A model generated the notes under the pieces. The model saw only the letters and a program-made list of their open reading frames with translations. It was not told the DNA's origin and did not search any database. DNA of 64,000 nucleotides from Epiperipatus broadwayi (taxonomy: Eukaryota; Onychophora; Udeonychophora; Euonychophora; Peripatidae), in assembly GCA_028023455.1 (NCBI GenBank), contig JAQFVV010000036.1, forward strand, positions 6,321,576 through 6,385,575, given 5' to 3'. Both the position numbers and the translations under genes were made by a program. Every line of letters begins with the position of its first letter. Positions within the stretch are counted from its first letter, which is position 1. Shown piece after piece: positions 11,817-24,900 of the stretch.

Positions 11817-12930
11817 AATTTTATCTAGCTTAAGTCTATATACTATATTTGTATTTAAAAAATGGTATGTTTGCTAAATTCTTTGTCTAAAGCCTGCTTG
11901 AATTAAGAAAATTCCTTACTCAAGATTTCTATTTTAATTTAAAGAAATAATTTTGTGGCTTTTTGCTTGATGACTTAACTAGTCTATTTATGATGTGATT
12001 CATTTCAGCTTTTCTTTGATTATCTATAAATTATATATTTTTTCTTTGCATTTTAAGAATTACTTTTTTCAAACCATTGAATAAATTTTATAGATTTGTA
12101 ATTCACTTTATGAATTTGTCCTAATTCCATTAGCATTAAGTAAATGTATGCTGTGGATTATCTCATTCTTGTATTTTGGTCTTTATTTTATTATTACGTT
12201 ATATTGCATTAAAGTTTTTTTTAGTAGGGTTATATTTTTAAATCCAAAGTTGTTGTTTTTTAACCAAATACCCTTCCACTAAGAAATTTTTTTTTTTTAT
12301 TTTTTTTTATTTTTTTCAATAAATATAATGTATTGAGGAATATCCATATCAACTTGCATATTTATAAACTGTAAAAAAGCTTATAATTAAGTATAAAATG
12401 GATGAAGGATTTTATAACAAAATTGAGATCTTAGTTTGAAAAAATATTATTAACGTTTTTAGAAATAATTATTTGAATCTTTAGTTGACAAATGATATAG
12501 ATTCTTCTATATATTTCTGACTTGTGTTAGTAATTTTATAGAAAAATATATATATATTATTGACATATATATTTATTAAATTAAGATTTGAATCATGCAT
12601 TCTTATATGACTTAGTTTATTTTGGAGTACTATTTTGAATTCAGCATTGAACAGGTTTGGTTGGGCTAGAAGAAAAATCTTGCTTTGTAATTGTTATGCA
12701 ATCACTAAATTTTTAAAATACTAATAATTTTTACAGAATAAAGTAAATCCTAAAATATTACTATTGTTTAATTTATATTTTACTCGACTAAATTTTGTTA
12801 TTTAGATTTTATTGTAGTATGTGTGTGAATTAATTAAAATAAACTATAATTTTGATGATTTGTTTTTCTTTACTGATTAACTAAGAAAAAGGATTAATTT
12901 CGATAAAACTTCAGATAGTTTTGATGAAAC
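11817..12930. other. No supported feature
   Basis: AT-rich sequence with T-rich homopolymers near 12290-12320. Nothing recognised. Confidence 0.5.
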
Positions 12931-12937
12931 TATATAG

Positions 12938-14302
12938 TCATCATCATCATCATCATCATCAACCCACTGCAGGATAAAAGTCTTTCCAAGTTCAATCCAT
13001 CTTTTCTGATCTTTAGCTTCTCTTCTCCACATCACCCCTGCACACTTGCTTATTTCATCCATCCATCTCACATGTGGTCTCTTTCTGGGTCTTTTACAAT
13101 CTCTTGGAATCCAGTTTAAAATTTCAATTGTCCATCTATTATTATCTCTTCTAGCAATATGTCCAGCCCAACTCCACTTCAGTCTTTTAATTTTTTCAAG
13201 ATCAGTAACACCTGTTTGTTCTTCTACTCATACATTTCGTTTTCGATCTCTTCTTGTTACTCCCAACATGCATCTCTCCATACTTCTTTGAGTGGTTTGA
13301 AGTCTCTGTATTGTCCTTCTATTAAATGTCCAAGTCTCAGATCCATAAGTAATAACTGGCAAAACACATTTACTACAAACCTTCCTTTTCAAACACATAG
13401 GCATATTTCCTTTTAGTATCAAGTTATTTCTACCAAAAGCACTCCAACCAAGTTTAATTCTATGATTAATTTCATCCACTACGTTTCCATCTGTATTAAT
13501 AATCTGACCAAGGTATTTGTAACTGTTAACTTTTTTTAATTCATCATAATCAATCTTTATTTTCATATTTTGAAAAAATCTATTAAACATTACTCTAGTC
13601 TTTTTAACATTTATCTTTAGTCCTACTTTCCTGCTTTGATCTGATAACTCCTGCAACATTTCCTGTAACTCTATAGCATTATTTGCAAAAACAACTACAT
13701 CCTCTGCAAAATCTAAATGACTTAAATAATCTCCATTTACTTTCACCCCTTTAGCTTCCCATTTTAATCCACTAAATATTTCTTGCAGCACTGCTGTAAA
13801 AAGTTTTGGAGATATGGAGTCACCCTGTCTTATACTCTTCTCAATGTTGACTTTCCTACTATCATTATGTAATCTAATTGTTGCTGTTGCATTTTTATAA
13901 ATATTCTTTAAAATATGACAATATCCTGGGTCTATACCTTGATGATCCAATGCTTTAATCACTGAAGAAAGAATCAAATGCCTTTTCATAATCTACAAAT
14001 CCTAAGCATAATGGCAATTTATATTCCTTTGTCCTTTCTATAACTTCTCTCAATACCTGGATATGATCTACTGTACTAAAACGACTTTTAAATCCAGCTT
14101 GTTCTCTTGATTCGTGAAAATCCAGTGTTTTCTGTAGACGAATTGTAATTATCTTAGTAAAAATATTGTATAAAACTGATAAAAGACTGATAGGTCTGTA
14201 ATTTCTAATATCTTCTTTATCACCTTTTTTAAATATTAATATTAATAATGCATTCTTCCAATCATCTGGTACATCTTTATCATTTAGACATTTGGAATAC
14301 AA
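12938..14302 (-). pseudogene. RTE reverse transcriptase and C-terminal tail, frameshifted
   Basis: The first frame (13955-14302) has DVPDDWKNALLILIFKKGDK, NYRPISLLSVLYNIFTKI, REQAGFKSRFSTVDHI and GFVDYEKAFDS, which are RT motifs up to the first catalytic Asp block. A frameshift near 13970 moves to the second frame (13228-13989), with IRQGDSISPKLFTAVLQEIF and HLDFAEDVVVFANN, then KYLGQIINTDGN and the thumb region. One TGA, replacing a Trp kept at 6 kb (NIWVREQTG), separates this from VEEQTGVTDLEKIKRLKWSW and MRWMDEISKCAGVM (12877-13071). The catalytic FADD box reads FAED, replacing an essential Asp. Upstream, an A-run near 14309-14317 (minus strand: T-run) disrupts the join to KEAGEEIEFF. The enzyme is therefore inactive. 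Confidence 0.85.
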
Positions 14303-14836
14303 CTTTGCTAAAAAAAAATTCTATTTCTTCACCTGCTTCTTTTAATATATCAATTATAATTCCATCATTACCTGCAGCCTTCCCTTTCTTCATAAATTTA
14401 ATTGAATGTCTCACTTTCTCATTCAAAATTCTGGGCAATTCAGAAGATATAATAGGTATAGGAGGTACTTGTTCTTTATTACTATATAATTCTTGATAAG
14501 AAGTCTTCTACACATTTCATGATGTCATCTCTCTTTTTAATAATAATGCCATCTATTTTCTTATTGCAGATTTAAATTTCCTACCAATACCAAAATGTTG
14601 TTTTATACTCTTTAGACTTTTATTCTCTTCTACAGCTTTCCTTGCTAGTTCACAATTATACTTTCTTATATCATTTTCAACTCTTTTCCGCACCAGTTTA
14701 CAAAATTAGAGATATTCAATCCTTTTTAATGCATCATTTTTGTATATCTTCATATTCCTTCTTTTCTTCATAAATTCTCTAGTCTCAGTAGAAATTTTAT
14801 TGGTCAGTTACTGCTTTTTTCTACCAGCTATCTTTG

Positions 14837-15835
14837 TTACAGTTTTAAAAGTGTATCAGTTATTTTCATATTAATTTCATTCAAATATGAATCATGTTCA
14901 AAATCTACTAATATTTGAAACCAATTTGTAAGTTCTAATTTAAATTCATTAGAATGTTTCTGAAGATTAGGAATATCAACTGTAAATATTGTTTTTCTTA
15001 ATAATTTTTGTCTCTCTAGTTTTGCATTAACATGTATCTTACATCTTACTAATTGATGATCACTTCCTGTGTTAAATTTATTAAGAACATTACAATCTTG
15101 AAATATGTATTTTCGGTTAGTCAAAATATAATCCAATTCTGCCATACCTTCATTTGGATGCTTCCATGTCCATTTCCTTTTAAAATTTTTCTCAAAAAAA
15201 GAATTCATAATATAAAGTTTTTCTTTTTCTGCAAACTCCACAAATCTATTTCCTCTCTCATTTCTATTACCATAACCAACATTACCTAAAGCATTTTTGT
15301 CTTTCATTTGTTTACCAACTCTAGCATTAAAGTCTCCTATAAAAAATTTAAAATGTTGTTTAATCTGATCAAAAGCCTTTTGTACATCCATATAAAAATC
15401 TTCTACTACTTCATCACTATGAGAATTTGTTGGGGCATAAACCTGAATTATCTGCATTTGGTATCTGCTATTAAGTTGTAAAACTAATCTTGCTACCCTA
15501 TCCGATACACCATCAATCTCCACAATCTTATTCTTCCATTTTTTATTCATAATGAATCCTACTCCACTTGTATTTCCAATATTTGTGCCTTTATAGTAAA
15601 GTACATGTCCACTTTTTAAATCAATTGTTTCTTCACCTTTTCTTCTAACTTCACAAAGTCCAATAATGTCCCATTTAATATAAGATAGTTCTTCTTCTAA
15701 CTCTTGCAATCTTCCTTCACTTGAAAGTGATCTGCAGTTGTAAGTATCTAAATAAAAAGTCATCATCAAATGGCAGCCTGAGTCCACAATCAGGGGAGTC
15801 TTAGCACCCTCCACCTTCGGCCACCAACCAACCAC
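14837..15835 (-). pseudogene. RTE endonuclease region (APE-like), open
   Basis: This 332-codon frame would nick target DNA for target-primed reverse transcription. All the usual APE-type landmarks are visible: TYNCRSLSSEGR near residue 32, the catalytic Glu in GLCEVRRKGE (about 60), VYAPTNSHSDEVVEDFY (about 150), FIGDFNARVGKQ (about 187) and GSDHQLVRCKI (about 270). The first about 25 residues include part of the 5' leader, so the true start is probably one of the later Met residues or an upstream fusion point. The frame ends at 14837 with a stop shortly before the RT linker, whereas RTE proteins are normally one continuous polyprotein; I therefore call it a fragment of a broken ORF rather than a gene. 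Proteins of this type are often mis-annotated as craniofacial development protein 2-like. Confidence 0.8.
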
Positions 15836-16559
15836 TGCCTTGGTTGGTGACTTTACAGCCTCCTGGGAATAAGGGCCATGATTTATTTTTGTCTGTCATG
15901 ATTGTATACATTGAAAAAATATTCTTAAACTTGGAGATAAAAAGCCAATAAACTCACCATGCTGGATAATGCATGTTGGTGAGCAGCCAATCTATGTTCA
16001 TATACTATATGAATAATCACATAGTAATAACAGCTGCAATGACAAGAACGTATGGTGTGGACATTAGGAATTTGCCCTGCTCGGTTTCTTTAAGGCCTCC
16101 AAGAGGAATCAAAGGGTCTCCTTTCAGTTAATAGTCAAAATAAGAGTCATAGATCACATGACCCAATTCTCTTAAGCTTGTAAGATATAAACAATGAGCA
16201 TTGCCAATTGCTCAACAAGCTTTGTGAAAAATGCTTAGCCAGAGAAAGCATTTAAAATATCTGTCAGGACCCCCCCCCCCACCACCGCCACCACCTCTGA
16301 CCATGGTTTTGTGCTTTGGCACTTCTCAGAGGCACTAGAGTAGTGTCAGACACTAGATCTAAACTATTAGTTTTCATTGTGATATATGTATGATATGTGA
16401 CACATTTATGGTATTAAAATAGATAGTATATGTATGAATCTAAATATAATAATTATTATTTTTAATCATTATCAGTGCATTTGATAGTGAATGTTTTTTA
16501 GATTTAGTATCTTTTTTTGATTCAGTTTCTCTACATTTTGATAATTAACTATTTTACTT

Positions 16560-17000
16560 CACCCATACATCTTACATGTGGTCTCCTTTTAGGTATTTCA
16601 CAAGATCTTGGAATCCAGTTTAAGATTTCAGTTGCCATCTGTTGTCTTATATTTTAAAAATATCTCCAGCACATTTCCATTTTAATTTGTTAATTTCTTT
16701 CAGTGATATCTACTCAATTTCCCTCACTATGTACATTCCTTTTGATCTCATCTAGTCATTCTCAAATTACATTCTCTTCACATTTCATTATGAAGGCATA
16801 TTCATTTATTAAGTGACTAAGTTTCAGATTAATATATTAAACTCTTTTCAAATATATGTAGACTTATTTTCTTTTAAGTTATTTTATTAAAAGTCTTCTG
16901 TCAAAGTTTAATTTTCCAATTAAATTTTTTCATTATGTTTCCATATGTGATAAAATATATTTGCTGTTAAATTTCTCTATTCTATCAATATTTTTTTTTA
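16560..17000 (-). mobile_element. Older, diverged RTE 3' fragment
   Basis: ACATGTGGTCTCCTTTTAGG, then GGAATCCAGTTTAAGATTTC and TTGCCATCTGTTGTC, match the minus-strand C-terminal coding region of the element next door (positions 13070-13145), but at visibly lower identity. Similarity fades after about 16850. It is an older insertion of the same or a sister family. Confidence 0.65.
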
Positions 17001-17253
17001 TTTTTTTTTTTAAAAAATGCCATTGAACATAATTTTAATCATTTTAAGTATTAAAATAAAATCCTTGTTTCTACTTCACCTTCGAGCAGTAAGTTACAAC
17101 TTGCATGCAAACAAGTGAAGCTTAATACCATGAGAATTATCAGGCTGAGTATCTTCAGGATGCTTTTGTTCCCATAACCTTTCTTGGGAGTGTCAGCTTG
17201 AGTTGTTATTTTAAATGACAGGATAGTAATGTATTCAAATTTATTCAATGTCT

Positions 17254-17697
17254 TCACATAGTCCACTTTCTAGAGATGGAAAAGCATGGTTCTTTCCAGT
17301 TTATTGCATTGTCATCATTTGCAATGAAGCACATTTCTTTTATTTTGTGTTTAGTATCATTGCATTCTGTGCACAGTGCCTTTGCTACTGTGGGTTCGAA
17401 TATATGGCCCATGAATCTTTGGTGTGAGAAGAATATAGATTTACTTTCAATGTTGTTTAGTGCTCTCCTATAGAAGTAGTTATGCTGAGAAGTTCTGGTA
17501 GTGATGTTGGCACAGGTGTCTTTATAATATTCTGCTTTACATCCATTGCTTGGACATGCAATTTTGTGCACTGTTCGTGCTACTTGATCAGAGGGTATTT
17601 GATCTTTGGTATTATTTATTAGTCTGTTCGTTGAAGGTGGTGTATTGAATCTTAATTTGAAGGACTCAGCAAATGTTTTATAACATTTTCTGGAAAT
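17254..17697 (-). pseudogene. Penelope-like element GIY-YIG endonuclease fragment
   Basis: On the minus strand the frame runs CYKTFAESFKLRFNTPPSTN, RLINNTKDQIPSD, VHKIACPSNGCKAEYYKDTC, TTRTSQHNYFYRRALNN, FFSHQRFMGHIFEPTV and CTECNDTKHKIKEM. This is the PLE pattern of a PPST.RLI linker, a Cys-X5-Cys zinc-ligand-like pair, the YY..T core, R...H and H....H. The Gly of the usual YYGET core is Lys here. The frame is open for about 145 codons from 17697 to the stop at 17254, longer than an ORF starting at the internal Met would suggest. The RT domain is missing; upstream sequence belongs to an RTE fragment, so the PLE is 5'-truncated. Confidence 0.75.
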
Positions 17698-17935
17698 TGA
17701 GGGTACCTTTTTTGATTTTATCGGATAGTTCTTGTTTCCTGAAATCAGCAGTATTGTTTATTGATACAATCACATCAACTGCAAAATCTTTATGCTTTCA
17801 ACCCTCCATTTATTTTAATTTTATTAATTTTCTCTTTTAACCCAACAAAATACTTTCTGATAAATTTGCTGTTTAATGTTTTAGAAAGGTGGAATCAACC
17901 TGGTAAAACCTTTATCGAGTAAGTTTTATGATATT
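17698..17935 (-). mobile_element. RTE reverse-transcriptase fragment, degraded
   Basis: Minus-strand frames contain FIRKYFVGLKEK, then INKIKINGG and, after stops, QELSDKIKKGTLN. These align in order with LQEIFSGLKWEAKGVKVNGD and LQELSDQSRKVGLKIN of the 13.2-13.9 kb RT. Similarity is low and the fragment is short; it directly abuts the PLE piece at 17697. Confidence 0.5.
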
Positions 17936-20090
17936 ATTATATAATATAATCATTGCTATTAAATATTGATAAATGTTCTTCAGAACTTGATCATATTCTA
18001 GATCTATATTTGGATGATCCAAAGTGTTAATTAGCTATGAGATACTTATTGTTGTGTCCTGAAGGTATCCTTAACAATACCAGCAGGATAGTATCAATAA
18101 GTTTATTAAAATAAATACTACAACAAATTAACCTTAACAAACAAGTTTATTCACTTGTCAAAGAAACATTTATTAATAATTGAAAATAAAGAATTAGTTA
18201 TTCTTAAAAATAACTTTGTAATCTTTATAGTCCATTATTTATGCTTTTGCACATTCAATATGTACAACTGTTATATACAATGATTGTACACTTTATTTAC
18301 CACCATTGCTATTATAGCTTTTGAACAGCCAAACTCAATGACTACAGTGATGTACACACACTTCACTTCATATCACTTATTTATAACATTATGAGATGAT
18401 GATATGATGAAGAGGACCACATTATATATCTCTACTGGGTTTTCTTATACTAGTGTTATTGTATATAAATCTGTCCTCATTAGTATGTATTAACTTTAAA
18501 GACTTTCAAATATATGATATGTAAATTTTCTAAAGTTTAAATTAATTAGTATGGAAGATTATTCATGCAATGTCTGTACTATGTTTACAATAGTTTTAGA
18601 ATAAGCATTATTTACAACATCAATATATATACATGCACAGACAGTTCATTTATGAAATCAATTTTTTTTCATAATCCTATTAATCGAAATAAAATGTTAA
18701 TTTATACTCATTGGTTCTTTCATTAAATTTTTTAATGCTTGGAAATTTAGGTTGTAAATATGGTTGTTTTAAAACATAAATTTTTCACAGGTGACTTGCA
18801 ATGATCTTAAAGTGATATATATATATACACACATCCTGGCCATTCATTTGCATTAGACATTTACCTCTAGATAATGAAATCAAAACAGCTCTTTATAATC
18901 ATATAGAATGAAAAGACTGCAGGTCATGATGAAGTAATGACCATGTTTTAAATATAAAAATAATATGTTTGCTTTGTACCGGTCGAAATTGTCTGTCCAC
19001 ATAACAAGATCTAGCATCTAGGCAAAAGTACCTCGAGTCCAGTCATGTGCGAGATACATATGTCATGAACAATTATGAACTCTGCCCTGTATGCCTAGAT
19101 TCCAGGTTCAATTACTTATGAGCAGCAAATCCGATGATACTAGAATATTTAATTTACCACTGACCGACATCGCACAGCGTGGAAACAAAGAGACTCAGGG
19201 GAAAATCAAGATAAATGCGTATATACATTTTAAAACAGACAAGCACTTATGCTTAACTTTAGTGAGATCTTACATCATTTCACAAATCATGACATTTAAA
19301 ATTTAACTAAATCAATTAACTAAAGAATGAGCAATAATCAGATGTTTAGTTCTAAAATTATATTTAATAACGAACAAATAGAAATAAAAATATATATACA
19401 TTTGAATTGTATTAAATGGAGATTAGCCTCATATTACAAATAAGTTATATTGTGCTTACTCGCACTTGAACATAAGTATTTAAAAATAAGTTATGAAGAA
19501 TTTTGATGCGGCGTAATAGCATTTCAATTAATCTAGCGCATTTATAAAGTGTACAATTTATAATGATTCGGCCGAATTACAAACAAAAACACAACCTTGA
19601 CTGATCCTTTTATAAACGAGTGTAACAACACCGATATTTAAACACACTCAGAAAATAGTCCAACATTCAAAGAAAAAATAAGAATATAAAAATAAATGTA
19701 CTATCTTTGAAAATGTAAGCCAAAAAATTGAACATATATAAATCATTCAAGCGTGGTAACTGAATATCTGAAACATTTGAGCAAAAGGAAAAATCAGATA
19801 TAGGGTCAAAGGTTAAATCACTAATAAAAGCTTTCACCTGTGGTATACTACTAAAAAATAAAAAATCAGCAACATATTTTCATTTCCATTGATATTTAAC
19901 AGATTATCAGTATTTTAAATAAAATCACTTTGATTAGAATAATTTTTAATTAAAGCATTGTTTTTTCATTTCAGAGAAATAGTTTTATTACAAAATAATT
20001 TAATTTCTTTAATATTAGATTTGATTTCCTCATTAAAGCACTGTAAATAAATTAAATTACCGTCAAAATGATTGCGTACTTTCTCAATTA
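17936..20090. other. No supported feature
   Basis: The patch at 18980-19230 is less AT-rich and includes CCAGGTTCAATTAC, which resembles an RNA polymerase III B box, but no matching A box or tRNA fold was found. The rest is plain AT-rich sequence. Confidence 0.4.
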
Positions 20091-20126
20091 AATAATAATA
20101 ATAATAACAACAACAACAACAACAAC

Positions 20127-20196
<70 letters not shown>
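20091..20196. repeat. (ATA)n/(ACA)n trinucleotide microsatellite
   Basis: ATA repeats, interrupted by a block of ACA repeats around 20107-20127, then ATA repeats again to 20196. Nothing else resides in it. Confidence 0.95.
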
Positions 20197-20201
<5 letters not shown>

Positions 20202-21001
20202 GGAAAGTTCATGCAATACATGACTGTATAATGAACATACATCATTCAATATTAATGAAGCTAAAGCTTTTTGACTTTGATTGGAAAAACAGATGTTTTA
20301 TGGTAGACATTAATTTAAAACAATTATTTTATCTGAACATTTTTATTGATAATAAAAATTTAATTTAATCTAATGCTTCACTTAATATTAATGATGTGAA
20401 ATCTCTTTCAAATCAATTAAATTTGAGATAAGAAGGGTAAAATATATGATTGAGATATCACCTAAACTTTTTTCATCTAAAATAGGTAAAAGGTCTTTTA
20501 TATCACAGACACTATAGCAATTATGAGGCAAAGGTAGAGAAAAATAAGATGGTGGTATAATTACTGTAATTGTAAAAACTGAGATTCAACAGGAATATAC
20601 ACTTCTATAACCTCATAAAGAGTATGAAAAGTAGCTATGATCACATTTCTCACAATGATATGTGTAGATTGTACTTTCAACTTTTTTTTACATATGGTGC
20701 TTGATGACGATACTCTTTTATTGCTTCACGTTCTGATATCTTATCTGGTAACTCTTAATGGTTACCCATCAATTCTTCCATATCACCTCTTGACATTTTT
20801 CAGCTAACTTAACAATCATTCCAATCAAGTTTATTGGGTTCTTGTATTTAAATCACCATGAATCTGAAGTTATTTTTCTAGATATGGTACATGCAATTTT
20901 TGTCTTTTATTTAGGAACTGTAATAATATTTTATTACTTTATAAGTATTATATATAATATTTAAATATATGTACATTGTCTAAACTAAACTTAATGTAGT
21001 T

Positions 21002-21109
21002 GTCAAGCATTGTTAGCCGAGAGGTCATCACAGCTGCCTTGCAAGCAAGTAGTTGGTGAGACGGTTGTGGGTTCACTTCCCGGCCGATGCTATGACATAT
21101 GAAAAAAAA
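21002..21109 (+). mobile_element. tRNA-derived SINE
   Basis: Contains AGCATTGTTAGCCGAGAGGT (A box), GGTTCACTTCCCGGCCGATG (B box and acceptor) and CTATGACATATG plus an A-run. It is flanked by a perfect 13-bp target duplication, ACTTAATGTAGTT, at 20989-21001 and 21110-21122. Confidence 0.9.
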
Positions 21110-21314
21110 ACTTAATGTAGTTATACAGAACTTCAAGTCCCTTATATAGATATATATCATTAAAAGCCAGCCAACACTTAGGCAATAAATATGTTAAAAG
21201 GAGGTTGCCTTGTCAACAGTTTGAAATTGCTGATTGTTATTGTTATTGGGATTGTCTAAGTGCTGGCTTTTAATGATTTCTTACAAACCCATATAGCTTT
21301 GAGCATTAATACAC

Positions 21315-21900
21315 TTATATGTTACATATAAACATAATCTCATTAAAGTCACACAACACTAACATTCCCATGTGAATAAAGAACTTGTGAATGGTCAGCA
21401 AATACAGATTTAAATCAATGCACAGAATAATGCAACTTAATATATAAAAGTTCATACTCGTGAATTCTTTTTTCCAATTTACATTCTGTCTCACCAATTT
21501 AACTGTAATGCAATAACACACCACCTTATAAATATTATTACATTTATTCAATTTATCAACAACATCCTTTCTATTACTAATTAATCTGTCTGTACTTGGT
21601 CCAACTTTAAGTATAAAGTTAAAATATGCAGAAACTAATGATGCAAGCATACTCCATACACTATTACTTTTATATGATAATGAAATCCATATTTTTTATT
21701 CAATATTTTTTCGCCTCCATCTCTTTGTTAAAATATTTATAATGTAAATAAAATATCTTTCCTATTGTATCCTACCTTCAACAAATCATTAACATATATT
21801 TCAATATTGGATAATTTATCCCTCCAAAACTTACATAAAATAATATTTCTAAACAAAAATGTTCTAAATCAATGTTCTAAATCCCATCTAGTTTATACAT
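21315..21900 (-). pseudogene. Degraded Penelope-like element, linker plus GIY-YIG remnant
   Basis: Minus-strand reading contains FNFILKVGPSTDRLISNRKD, then VVDKLNKCNNIYKVVCYC and FTSMNFYILSCIILCIDLN. The PST.RLI..KD linker, KCN.IYKV.C and C.DLNL blocks are the order expected for a PLE C-terminus. Upstream (21760-21800), LLKVGYNRKDI resembles the preceding NGY helix but lies in another frame. The core YIG residues are lost. It is older than the copy at 17.3 kb. Confidence 0.55.
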
Positions 21901-24900
21901 AAGAGGAACATTTGACTTGCGAAGTTAATTGTTCAATGGTACTCAGGATGGTGTACACTGCCATAAGATGGCTATAATTGTTATTATTTTTTTATATTGG
22001 TATATTGAATACTGTAGAGATGATTCCAAAATATTTTGATTATATACATTCTTAATATATATGCACACACAAAAGAAATGCATACCTAAATAATACCAAA
22101 TTATACTGACAAATTCAATCTAATTGTTGTCAAGGCAACCTTTTAATTGCAATGAAGGTCAATACCCACCTCTATTGATATTTTCAAATATTTTTAGTAT
22201 CAATTCAGTGAAACAATAGAGCATACTAACATTTGATCAAATGTTTATGTAAATAAAAATTAAATAATTAAATGATATCATTTTTAAGAGTTTATAGAGA
22301 GTCTAATTACCAGAAATAAAAGAATTGAAATCAATCCTAGGAACTTTCCATTCTAAGAGCTGGCACTCTGATTCTGCATTAAACTACATAAGGCAATGTT
22401 CATTTCTAATTGTAAATTTAAAATTACTCCCTGGGTCACATAATTTAGTAGGAATTGAAATCAGATATTAAGGGAGATGTCTTTATAATTCATGGAAAGA
22501 TAAGATATATTTTTTAAAACCAGTGAAATTTTGAATGAAAATGTGTTTTCATGACAATGTTGCTACATTCTTGAATAAAAAAAACAATTAACAAACTATT
22601 TTCCAAGTAATACGTTGGTTATTTATTTATTTTTTTGAGTGGAAATGTACTGTTAGAATCACCTTTGCATTTCTTTACATGCATGAAAATGTGCAAGGTG
22701 TCCCATTTCTAATAATCATCTTCATCAACAGAAAGTTGTGACTATTTTAAGAATCTTTGCACCTGAATATATATTTTTTGTATTGTACATTTTAGAAAGC
22801 TAGTTTGTCACTATTTCCAATTTAATCAAGAAAATGTTTTCTTTATAGAAGCCAGCTGTGCAATCTCAGCATTACACTTTCAGGCTCTCTGGAAACTTAC
22901 ACATTATAAATCCCTGCATTCTTGAAAGTCATCTCCATATTAAAATTGATGTCTTTAAAAACTTTTGCATTATTGGTTTGAACTAATTACCTTCTGATAA
23001 AAAATACCCATTTAAACCAAATATTTATTTTTATTTTACTTACTAGGTATTGTAAGTTTCCAGATTAGTGCTGTATGTCATAGTATTTAAAAATAAAAAA
23101 ATAAAAAAGTTTGTTAATCTTGTTTAATTTCATTTCAGTTAATCTATGGATAATGGAGGTCTTGAAATATAAATGTTAATCAGATAACTATGACAACTAT
23201 ACTATTCAAACAACATTCTTATTTACTAATAATATTAGCATCAAATCATAAATCTGTTGTTGTCAATTTCAGGAAAAATATAAATAAGTGAATAAATAAA
23301 TAGATTCTGGAAAATAATTAAGTGAATCATAAAAAGATCACCTGAATAAAATTAATATTATTACTAATTATTACACATTTAAATTTCTGATACTACATTC
23401 CCCATAGTAACTTACCTATTATAAAATTAATTGTTTTATGTTTCATATATGTTTGTTTATAAATAAGTTTATTGGAAAATATTATTAAAAACATGTAAAA
23501 AATATATTTATTAAAAAGAATTGAAAATGTAATATGAATTCTTTATTTTTGGTTAAAACTGAAAAATAATATTGAACATGTAAAACAGGATTTTATTTTC
23601 ACTGTATCCAATTATTTCAAAATCTTCATTTCACTTATTAATTGGAGGCAAATTTTCTTAAACAATATTCTTATACCATTGAGTGAAATTTGAGTGATAT
23701 TCAACAATTGTCCTGACAACAATAATGTCAGCAAGGGCATGTTACAAATAAAACAAAATGCTACAACTTGAGTTCTTGTAATTTTATTGTTGTCTAGAAT
23801 GGATACATTTATATTTGTCTTTAAAAACATGTTAAAATTTTATATTTTTTTAAGTGATTAATTTTTCAAATCATGGGAGAATAAACCCAATCATCTGCCC
23901 ATTCAATTGGTGCATTTTGTTGATGAAATTCCAGGGAATATGGCAAAATATGAACCCTCCCTCATTAAAATGTGTTGTATTGCAAGTCAGCTATAAAAAG
24001 ATATTCCCTCATTAAAATATAGAATTCATCTATTCATTTGTAATGAATACAAACCCAATGGTGTGTATATTGATATCATATTTCAGATCAATGAATTTGA
24101 TAAGACTGATTAACTCAACTTATGTGTGATATTAAGCAATTAAAATTTCACTTTCTTAATTTTGAAATAAAAATCTAGCATTTATTATTCATTTGGATAT
24201 AACTGAATTTTGTCAATGAAAATAATTCTCTTTATACATTATTACCAATGAAAAAGGAAAATAACACCAGTGATATGTAACTTTGCATTGACTAAATACT
24301 TGTTGTTTTAAAAGCGTGGATACATTTATATGCTTAAAAGAAAATATCAGAATTTAAATGCAAAAGTAATTGAATTCAAATCTGTGATAGTATCATTTGT
24401 GCTTGTCTTTTCTACTTAAAGGAAAAACTCAACACGTTAGGATCAGAAACAAAGGACAAGGAGCTACAATGAACTAGTGGATAAAAAGGAGAAATGAGAT
24501 TGTTCATTTGTGGTATGATACCTATGTATACACATTTTTTGTTTGAAAAAAAAAAAAGGAAAAAAAGATGTGTACATTTTTGTTCATATTTTACTTTAAA
24601 ACATGGAGTTAAGTGATATATATGGGTTATTACAGGATTCACATATATGAAGAGTCAGAGAGATTCATTTTTGTTCTTATTATTTTAAACTATTATCTGA
24701 TGATATAGGTTAATATGACTCGATGTTTTCAAATATTTAATTTTTTTTTATGTTCAAGATTTAACTGGAAGATATTCAGAAAGGGAAGGCCTTAAATACA
24801 ATGGGTTTTATGTTAGTTTAATTATTTAGAAATTACATTAAAGAATAAATAGAGATCAATTTTTTTTTCATTGTATATTCTATTTAAAGTCTCAGGAGAT

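Larger units (their letters stand above)
12938..16350 (-). mobile_element. Near full-length RTE-type non-LTR retrotransposon, minus strand
   Basis: Read on the minus strand, the order is: a 5' untranslated region (about 16350-15836); an apurinic-type endonuclease ORF (14837-15835); a decayed middle (14303-14836); reverse transcriptase (13072-14302 over two frames); a C-terminal tail; and a (GAT)n terminus at 12938-12963. Gene order, the short C-terminal domain and the trinucleotide tail fit the RTE clade. The 5' region is shared with the copies at 2276 and 39862, which supports the boundary out to at least 16105. From 16105 to 16350, including a C-tract near 16269, element membership is inferred only. 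Stops and frameshifts mean it is no longer autonomous. Confidence 0.85.

Noticed and set aside
13046-13416. Plus-strand ORFs with Ser/Leu-rich sequence
   Set aside because: They are antisense shadows of the RTE reverse transcriptase.
15053-15289. Plus-strand 78-codon frame
   Set aside because: Antisense shadow of the RTE endonuclease.
21002-21109. A true tRNA gene
   Set aside because: A and B boxes are present, but the unit has an A-tail and target duplication and recurs six times in varied form, so it is a SINE.
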